Positions 7,575-12,857 of a DNA stretch of 14,711 bases are shown here, one piece after another. Below the pieces are notes generated by a model. It was given only the letters and a program-made list of their open reading frames with translations. It was not told the DNA's origin and did no database searches. This DNA is from Gammaproteobacteria bacterium UBA6968 (GTDB lineage: Bacteria > Pseudomonadota > Gammaproteobacteria > Pseudomonadales > Azotimanducaceae), in the NCBI GenBank assembly GCA_002450255.1, contig DJYW01000060.1, positions 1-14,711 on the forward strand. The letters are read 5' to 3'. The translations under genes and the position numbers were made by a program. Within the stretch, counting starts at the first letter, position 1, and each line of letters opens with the position of its first letter.

Positions 7575-8353
7575 TGGCGGCTACTGAAGCAACACTTTAT
7601 GAAATAGATCAGGGCGCAGCTTGGATCACGCTGAACCGGCCAGAAAATCGGAATGCGTTGTCCGCCGTGTTGGTCACCGAGCTTTACGACCATCTGCAGG
7701 CTGCCAATGCGGATGACGCAGTGCGCTGCATCGTGATTACCGGTAATGGCCCGGCTTTTTGCGCCGGCGCAGACTTAAAAAGTCCGCCTGGGCAATTGAG
7801 TGAAGGCAGCAGTCGTGCGGTGCCGTATGCCGATGTGCTCACGGCCATTCTGGAAAGTCCTAAGCCCGTTATTGCGGCGATAAACGGAGCCGCATTCGCA
7901 GGCGGCCTGGGACTAGTAGGCGCGTCCGACATTGTGATCGCTCGTGAAGACGTGCAGTTCAGTTTTAGCGAAGTACGTATTGGCGTTATTCCGGCGATCA
8001 TTTCGGTGGTTTGCCTACCGAAACTAGGCACCCACCACGGTATGAAACTATTTTTAACGGGCGAACGCTTTAGCGGTACTCAGGCTGTGGCAATGGGCTT
8101 TGCGCATCGTGCGGTGGCTGAAGATCAATTGCGTGCGGCGGTCCAGGAAGAAGTGGATATGATCAACCTAGGCGGCCCTATTGCGGTACAGGAATGCAAG
8201 AAGCTGGTGCGGCGAGTTCCCGAGCTAACCACTGCCGAGGGTTTCAAAGAAACCGCGGAATGGAGCGCGCGCATGTTTCGATCGGCGGAGGGGGCTGAGG
8301 GAATGGCTTCGTTCCGTGAGAAGCGCAAACCATCCTGGGTGGTAGGCAAGTAA
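7574..8353 (+). CDS. Enoyl-CoA hydratase/isomerase, 3-methylglutaconyl-CoA hydratase-like
   Basis: A 259-residue crotonase-family protein, predicted to hydrate the carboxylated enoyl-CoA made by the preceding carboxylase. The oxyanion-hole motifs are CAGADLK (63-69) and NGAAFAGGLGL (104-114). By comparison with rat enoyl-CoA hydratase (Glu144 and Glu164), the second Glu is kept (FSFSE, Glu133) and the first is replaced by Gly113. That pattern is typical of AUH/LiuC/AtuE-type glutaconyl-CoA hydratases rather than ordinary beta-oxidation hydratases. The start overlaps the carboxylase alpha stop by one base (TAATG) and has GAGGAGGAAAG just upstream. Position directly after the carboxylase supports an isohexenylglutaconyl-CoA-type or comparable substrate. 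Family call firm; exact substrate inferred. Confidence 0.9.
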   Translation: MAATEATLYEIDQGAAWITLNRPENRNALSAVLVTELYDHLQAANADDAVRCIVITGNGPAFCAGADLKSPPGQLSEGSSRAVPYADVLTAILESPKPVIAAINGAAFAGGLGLVGASDIVIAREDVQFSFSEVRIGVIPAIISVVCLPKLGTHHGMKLFLTGERFSGTQAVAMGFAHRAVAEDQLRAAVQEEVDMINLGGPIAVQECKKLVRRVPELTTAEGFKETAEWSARMFRSAEGAEGMASFREKRKPSWVVGK

Positions 8354-8379
8354 CCCAACAAGACGGGGAGGAATGAGCG

Positions 8380-10158
8380 ATGACTGATGTAATTCGTATT
8401 GCCAACTGTAGCGGTTTCTACGGCGATAAATTAGACGCGGCCAAGCAAATGGTCGAAGGCGGACCCATTGACGTGCTAACCGGCGACTATCTCGCCGAGT
8501 TGACCATGTCGATTCTGTATAACCAAAAGCAGAGCCGCGGCGAGAACATGGGCTATGTCGGCACTTTCTTAAAACAGGTCAAGGAAGTCGCCGCCACATG
8601 CATAGCGAAAAATATAAAGATTGTTAGCAATGCCGGCGGGCTTAATCCTAAAAGCATGGCCGAGGAAGTCGAAAAAATTCTCGCAGAACAAGGTTTAACC
8701 GCCAATGTTGCCTACATTGATGGAGACAACTTGCTGGAAGACCTCGACACGCTGCAAACTGAGGGTGAGGCTTTTACCAACCTCGACACCCAGCAAAACC
8801 TTTCGGATAGCGATCAGAAAGCACTCACCGCCAACGTCTACTTTGGCGGCTGGGCAATCAAAGAAGCGTTGGACCGAGGCGCTGATATCGTTATCTGTCC
8901 GCGCGTTACCGACGCCGCAGTAGTAATCGGCCCGGCGGCGTGGAAATTCAACTGGCAACGTAATGATTACGATGCCCTGGCGGGCGCTTTGGCCGCCGGG
9001 CATATTATTGAATGCGGCGCGCAGTGTTGCGGCGGCAACTACGCCTTTTTTGAAGAGGTACCAAGCTTCCGCGACGTAGGCTATCCAATTGCCGAGATTG
9101 AAGCTAACGGTAACTTTACGATCACTAAGCACCCTGGCACCGGCGGTTTGGTCTCGGTAGGAACCGTCAAGGCGCAGCTGTTATACGAGATCTCCACACC
9201 CGCCTATATGAATCCAGACGTAATTTCTCACTTTGACACCATGAAAATTGAGCAAGTGGGTGAAGACCGCGTCTATGTCAGCGGTTGTCGTGGCAGTAGT
9301 CCGCCGTCTACTCACAAGGTTTGCTTCAATACCTTAGGACCCTTCAAACAGTCCATGGAAGTACTGTTGACTGGGCTAGATATCGAGCTAAAAGCCGAGC
9401 GTTACCTAGACGCTGTCTTCCACAACTTGGGCGGGCGAGAACAGTTCGATGATATCGACGTGCACTTGATTCGCAGCGATCACGACGATCCGGATAACAA
9501 CGAAGTGGCTCACGCGGCGCTGCGCATCACGGTTACCAGCAGCGATCCCAGCAAGTTCGGACGTATATTTTCGGCTAAGGTTACTGAACTGGGCCTGGCA
9601 GGGATTCCCGGCAATACCGGCCGCGGCGCGGCGGGCTTTAATGGCACGCCGACCATCATCCATTGGCCGGCCTTAATCGACAGTAAAAAGGTAACGGAAA
9701 ACTTACACATCGGCGGCGAGCGCATCGAAGTACTGCCTACTCAACGCCTTGATCTCGAGGAGATATTTTATCAGCAGGTGCCAGTCACCTTGCCGCCTGC
9801 ACCTGCAGGACCGCTGGTTAAAGTGCCGTTCGGACGTTTATTTGGAACACGTTCTGGAGACAAGGGCGGTAACGCGAACGTTGGGGTTTGGGCAACTAAC
9901 GACGAAGCGTTCAGCTTTTTGTCCGAGTATCTAACTGTCGCAGAGTTCAAACGACTGCTGCCCGACTTTGGCGTCTATGAAGTAGAACGCTTCGATATGC
10001 CGAATCTTCTGGCGATGAACTTTTACATCAAAGGCGTGCTCGGTACGGGCGCCGCATCAAACCACCGCATCGACAAACAAGCGAAATCGCTGGGCGAGTA
10101 TTTACGCGCTAAACATATCGAAGTGCCGGAAAGTCTTGCCGCATTGATTAGCGCCTAA
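8380..10158 (+). CDS. atuA: Acyclic terpene utilization AtuA family protein (DUF1446)
   Basis: A 592-residue two-part protein. The large N-terminal DUF1446/AtuA domain (about 5-465) shows IANCSGFYGDK, VSNAGGLNP (82-90), CPRVTDAAVVIGPAAW (173-188), the Cys-rich IECGAQCCGGNYAFFEE (210-226), HPGTGGLVSVGTVKAQLLYE (251-270) and GRGAAGFNG. A smaller C-terminal domain (about 483-592) begins VPFGRLFGTRSGDKGGNANVGVWA-like and matches the AtuA-associated ferredoxin-like domain. ATG 8380 follows GGGGAGGAATGAGCG; an overlapping ATG at 8372 is out of frame and stops at once. In Pseudomonas, atuA is required for growth on citronellol/geraniol but its reaction is not established to my knowledge. As last gene after the hydratase, with no separate lyase in the window, it could act at the cleavage step; that is speculation. 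Confidence 0.88.
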   Translation: MTDVIRIANCSGFYGDKLDAAKQMVEGGPIDVLTGDYLAELTMSILYNQKQSRGENMGYVGTFLKQVKEVAATCIAKNIKIVSNAGGLNPKSMAEEVEKILAEQGLTANVAYIDGDNLLEDLDTLQTEGEAFTNLDTQQNLSDSDQKALTANVYFGGWAIKEALDRGADIVICPRVTDAAVVIGPAAWKFNWQRNDYDALAGALAAGHIIECGAQCCGGNYAFFEEVPSFRDVGYPIAEIEANGNFTITKHPGTGGLVSVGTVKAQLLYEISTPAYMNPDVISHFDTMKIEQVGEDRVYVSGCRGSSPPSTHKVCFNTLGPFKQSMEVLLTGLDIELKAERYLDAVFHNLGGREQFDDIDVHLIRSDHDDPDNNEVAHAALRITVTSSDPSKFGRIFSAKVTELGLAGIPGNTGRGAAGFNGTPTIIHWPALIDSKKVTENLHIGGERIEVLPTQRLDLEEIFYQQVPVTLPPAPAGPLVKVPFGRLFGTRSGDKGGNANVGVWATNDEAFSFLSEYLTVAEFKRLLPDFGVYEVERFDMPNLLAMNFYIKGVLGTGAASNHRIDKQAKSLGEYLRAKHIEVPESLAALISA

Positions 10159-10272
10159 CCGAGATTGAATTGCGCTGCTGAAACCTTGCGGATATGCAAA
10201 GGGGCTTACAGCAATCCAGAGACACTCGGGACGCGGCCCCATAACACATTTCGGGTATAGCGCTTCTCGACC

Positions 10273-10305
10273 TTTCACTCTAATTTTTTTAAAGCCAGAG
10301 TGAAA
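10273..10305. terminator. Inverted repeat, possible bidirectional terminator
   Basis: TTTCACTCT (10273-10281) and AGAGTGAAA (10297-10305) are perfect 9-bp inverted arms around a 15-nt loop AATTTTTTTAAAGCC. It sits between convergent genes, where a bidirectional terminator is expected. The T/A tract is in the loop rather than after the stem, so intrinsic termination would be weak. A protein-binding site or the end of a small repeat element is an alternative. Confidence 0.35.
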
Positions 10306-10308
10306 CTG

Positions 10309-10461
10309 TTACTTTATTGTATGGGCTCTTCTGGATTTATTCTTGTTATTTGGCTCGTTCTGGATGGCTCTTCCTGCATTGCTATCCCAAGGCTTTTCGC
10401 CCGCCGCTTTCAGGGCACCGGCAAGCAGCACACCCACGCAAGTTTGACAAACCAATGCCAT
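10309..10461 (-). CDS. Possible small ORF or gene remnant, unrecognised
   Basis: Fifty codons from ATG 10461 to a TAA at 10311-10309. The sequence begins MALVCQTCVGVLLAGALKAA, then GEKPWDSNAGRAIQNEPNN and a basic tail ending RRAHTIK. A CxxC-like pair (CQTC) and a hydrophobic stretch are visible. There is no Shine-Dalgarno before the ATG, and the frame is open only about 15 further codons upstream. It lies just downstream of the esterase in the same direction. I do not recognise a family. It could be a dispersed repeat with a fortuitous frame, or the 3' fragment of a lost gene. Confidence 0.2.
   Translation of the reverse strand: MALVCQTCVGVLLAGALKAAGEKPWDSNAGRAIQNEPNNKNKSRRAHTIK
10324..10379 (+). 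repeat. 14-bp period imperfect tandem repeat
   Basis: GGCTCTTCTGGATT (10324-10337), a degenerate unit TATTCTTGTTATTT (10338-10351), GGCTCGTTCTGGAT (10352-10365) and GGCTCTTCCTGCAT (10366-10379) are in register at 14 bp. The three clear copies share GGCTC and a TTC core. The period is not a multiple of three, so this is a DNA- or RNA-level repeat rather than a protein repeat. Confidence 0.6.
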
Positions 10462-10501
10462 CTGGGAGACAACCGGCTGATGTCTCGGATCGGTATAACG
10501 C

Positions 10502-12118
10502 CTACCTAGTCAACTTTGCGCCAGTCCGCTCACGATAATGAGCTTCAATAAAGTCCAGGCGCGCGCTGATGACTTTTTGCCGCACCTCATCTTGCTCACC
10601 GAATACCATCCATTCTTCGCTTGTGGGCTTATACGTTGGCCACGCCAGTACGCCATCCGAATTTGGATCGCCATGCCGCGCCATATTGACCCAGTACGTC
10701 AGCATCCGTTCAGATAACTTCGCCATCGCAGGGTCACCGCTAGTTTTACCTCGGGTTAGGACATAACTATCAAAACCGTGCACAGACCCTGCCCACTGAT
10801 CTCTGAGCGTGGGCGGGATGTATGTCATATAGAAGAGCCAGGCCGGATTGTCTTGCCGAGCGAGATGAGCCGCTTGCAACCGTGCCGCGACCACATAGCG
10901 GGTATCGCCAAAGAGTCGCTGCCATCCTAGTGATTCTTGTACCGCAAAGTCAGCAGCGTATAACGCCCGCACCTGGTCGTGTTTGCCGGCGTAAAATGTT
11001 TTAAGGAAGTCGATAGAGATGCCCGAGTAAGGCTGCACCGAACCCTCATAGTCGTTGCCGCCCATAATCACCGGTACACCGTGGTGCTGACCATTTGCCA
11101 GCAGCAATGCCGGCTCTTCAGGCAGGGTGACACCATCGACTACAGGGAGATAAAAACCGTCATAAGCGCGAACCAATTTATCTGCCGGAAGCTGACGTAA
11201 AGACGCCGCGGTTTGCACCCGGGAGCGCCGCAGCCGGTCGGATTGATCAACCTGTTCGCCAGCATCGCTTTCGCTAAGTTGAGCGACGACGCGTTCGACC
11301 ACCTTAATACTGATCTCTTCAGCAGAATCTGCAGGGCTTAAATCCATATTCAAAACCGACGTTTTGGCCGCCGAGCGGGTACGCGGCAAGCCCCAAGTGC
11401 CGTAAGCACTCTGCGCAATAGCCCGATGGAACAAGCCCTTTGCCGCCGGTGCCACCAACATCATGTTCACCGACATACCGCCTGCCGAGACACCAAAGAT
11501 CGTGACGTTGTCTGGATCTCCGCCGAAGTTAGCGATATTGGTCTGCACCCATTGCAAACCCTGCACCATGTCCATAACGCCATAGTTAGCCACCGCAGGG
11601 TTGAGCGCCGGGTGAGCAAATATCCCTAAAGGGCCAAGACGGTAGTTCAGTGCCACCAACACCACACCGCGCTGAGCGAAGACTTGACCCTGGTAGCGGT
11701 TTGAGCCGCTACGGAAGCCACCACCGTGCAGCCAAACCATAACCGGGCGCTTGGCGTTATCTGCTCCCGGTGTCCAGATATTCAGAGTTAAGCAATCTTC
11801 GCTCATCGGCGGCGTGTCGTCGCCACGTCGCTGCATGCAGACTGGACCAAAGTCCGCCGCGCTCATCACCCCATCGTGCTTTGCGACGGGTTGCGGCGGC
11901 TGCCATCGCAGCGGCCCAAGCGGCGGCTGCGCGAATGGAATTCCTTTGTACGCAATATGATCTCCGTGCCGAACACCGACGATCTCACCTTGCTCCGTGC
12001 TTACCACAATAGTCTCCCCGCCTACGGAAAGTGATGTCAGCAGCAAAAGCGTTGATACGAACCCACGCGCGACAATTTTTTGCGTATTTAATAGATCGAA
12101 AGGCACAAGAACCCCCAT
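10502..12118 (-). CDS. Secreted type-B carboxylesterase (alpha/beta hydrolase)
   Basis: A 538-residue carboxylesterase type B family protein, expected to hydrolyse carboxylic esters outside the cytoplasm. It starts with a basic segment (Lys14, Arg18) and a hydrophobic run FVSTLLLLTSLSV (20-32), a probable Sec signal peptide cleaved around VGG-E (33-35). Family motifs: YKGIPFAQPPLGPLRW (57-72), EDCLTLNIWTP (107-117), the oxyanion hole LHGGGFRSG (130-138), and the nucleophile motif TIFGVSAGG (206-214) with Ser211; most relatives have Glu where this has Val210. Glu358 (GGNDYEGS) and His447 (SVHGFDSYVL) complete a likely triad. ATG 12118 has AAGGA almost touching it, so a GTG four codons in is an alternative start. 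It is convergent to the carboxylase operon and divergent from the TonB receptor. It could release terpene or sterol alcohols from esters; the substrate is unknown. Confidence 0.92.
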   Translation of the reverse strand: MGVLVPFDLLNTQKIVARGFVSTLLLLTSLSVGGETIVVSTEQGEIVGVRHGDHIAYKGIPFAQPPLGPLRWQPPQPVAKHDGVMSAADFGPVCMQRRGDDTPPMSEDCLTLNIWTPGADNAKRPVMVWLHGGGFRSGSNRYQGQVFAQRGVVLVALNYRLGPLGIFAHPALNPAVANYGVMDMVQGLQWVQTNIANFGGDPDNVTIFGVSAGGMSVNMMLVAPAAKGLFHRAIAQSAYGTWGLPRTRSAAKTSVLNMDLSPADSAEEISIKVVERVVAQLSESDAGEQVDQSDRLRRSRVQTAASLRQLPADKLVRAYDGFYLPVVDGVTLPEEPALLLANGQHHGVPVIMGGNDYEGSVQPYSGISIDFLKTFYAGKHDQVRALYAADFAVQESLGWQRLFGDTRYVVAARLQAAHLARQDNPAWLFYMTYIPPTLRDQWAGSVHGFDSYVLTRGKTSGDPAMAKLSERMLTYWVNMARHGDPNSDGVLAWPTYKPTSEEWMVFGEQDEVRQKVISARLDFIEAHYRERTGAKLTR

Positions 12119-12258
12119 TTCCTTATAGCCATAATCATAGCATTCGCAGCCTCCGTATTAAGCCTGCTAAATATCAATCTGCCGCATACTCGCCGCTAAC
12201 AGCTTTACAGCGAATGCACAGAACGCCTGCGAATAGCAGCGCTAGTAAATGAGATGGT

Positions 12259-12334
12259 CTTGCTAACGTCAGGCGCCCGGCAGCGTTAGGCAAGCGAACA
12301 AGCCCAGTACCTCAATGCGAGCGGACTTCGCTTG
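12259..12334. repeat. Two overlapping, mutually exclusive inverted repeats
   Basis: First: CTTGCTAACG (12259-12268) pairs with CGTTAGGCAAG (12284-12294) with a single-base bulge and a 15-nt GC-rich loop. Second: CAAGCGAA (12291-12298) pairs with TTCGCTTG (12327-12334) across 28 nt. The two share CAAG at 12291-12294, so only one hairpin could fully form at a time. Neither is followed by a T tract. GTTAGGC in the first resembles an integron attC R' core, but the element is too short for an attC site. Confidence 0.5.
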
Positions 12335-12341
12335 TAGGTTA

Positions 12342-12500
12342 GGATCTCTTCCGTAAGGTCTCTCTACCTGGAACTTTTCCGCATGGGCATTTTCCCCAGG
12401 CATTTCCGCCTAGGCATTTCCTAACAGGCTTTTAGACCTCACACCTTGAAGCCTTGGACTATTTCCGTCACGGGAACTTTTCAAAACTGGCAATTCTCCC
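12342..12500 (+). repeat. Degenerate tandem array of GG-(T-rich)-CC units, about 14.7-nt period
   Basis: Units begin with GG at 12342, 12357, 12370, 12386, 12399, 12413, 12427, 12456, 12473 and 12489. Examples: GGATCTCTTCC, GGAACTTTTCC (12370), GGCATTTTCCCC, GGCATTTCCGCC, GGCATTTCC, GGACTATTTCC, GGAACTTTTC (12473). The three central copies (12386-12421) share GGCATTT. Several units are themselves tiny inverted repeats (GGAA-CTT-TTCC). No reading frame stays open with a convincing protein across the array. Confidence 0.5.
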
Positions 12501-12683
12501 AAGAGAACCAGCCGCACCACCACCTGAACACCAAGCCAGACCAGCCACAACTCATCCTTTCTAGGTCAACCGCAGCTGCACTCCTATCCAGTCTGACATT
12601 AAAGCTAAACACCGCTCAGCCGCGTCCACCTTAAGCACCGGCCGCTAAACCATCGTAGAGCCCCTCACCGTTCTTTTATTTCT

Positions 12684-12713
12684 TTGACACGATTTAATAT
12701 GCCCTTTTAGTCT
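12684..12713 (+). promoter_or_regulatory. Weak promoter candidate for the TonB receptor
   Basis: A perfect -35 hexamer TTGACA (12684-12689) is followed after 18 nt by TAGTCT (12708-12713), a poor -10. The AT-rich context and position about 145 bp before the receptor start fit a promoter, but the -10 match is weak. Confidence 0.25.
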
Positions 12714-12857
12714 AAGAATGCAAGCTTTAGCATATTTCAAGCAAAATCTAACAAGCGGTATCTTTTTTACGATTAACGGATGATTTTCGTGGAATAACCC
12801 TATATCGTCCCCAACCACTGAACAGCAAACCTAACAATTTCTATTGTGGACATTGAA

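Larger units (their letters stand above)
10159..10501. other. 343-bp gap between convergent operon and esterase gene
   Basis: No convincing conserved gene. It holds a 9-bp inverted repeat (10273-10305), a 14-bp-period repeat (10324-10379) and a 50-codon minus-strand reading frame (10309-10461), listed separately. No classical GC-rich hairpin plus T tract was found on either strand, although both flanking genes end here and termination is expected. Confidence 0.7.
12119..12857. other. 739-bp gene-poor region between divergent esterase and receptor
   Basis: No convincing gene. It must hold both divergent promoters. Contents noted separately: two overlapping inverted repeats (12259-12334), a degenerate repeat array of about 14.7-nt period (12342-12500) and a TTGACA promoter-like hexamer (12684). 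The stretch 12501-12660 is C/A-rich on this strand with nothing recognised; 12661-12857 is AT-rich and is the likely receptor promoter and leader. Confidence 0.7.

Noticed and set aside
3952..10158. Plain leucine (liu) degradation operon
   Set aside because: The core enzymes are similar, but AtuA is the defining gene, there is no isovaleryl-CoA dehydrogenase or HMG-CoA lyase in the operon, and the carboxyltransferase differs from MCC in the active-site loop. Not fully excluded.
10300..10538. Two overlapping plus-strand frames of 69 and 73 codons
   Set aside because: One uses a GTG inside the inverted repeat; neither has a ribosome site or recognisable domain, and both run toward or into the esterase 3' end.
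12259..12294. Integron attC site
   Set aside because: GTTAGGC fits the R' core, but the partner core does not fit RYYYAAC well, the element is only about 36 bp, and there is no gene cassette or integrase.
12446..12634. 62-codon plus-strand frame from TTG
   Set aside because: No ribosome site, low-complexity composition, and it starts inside the degenerate repeat array.
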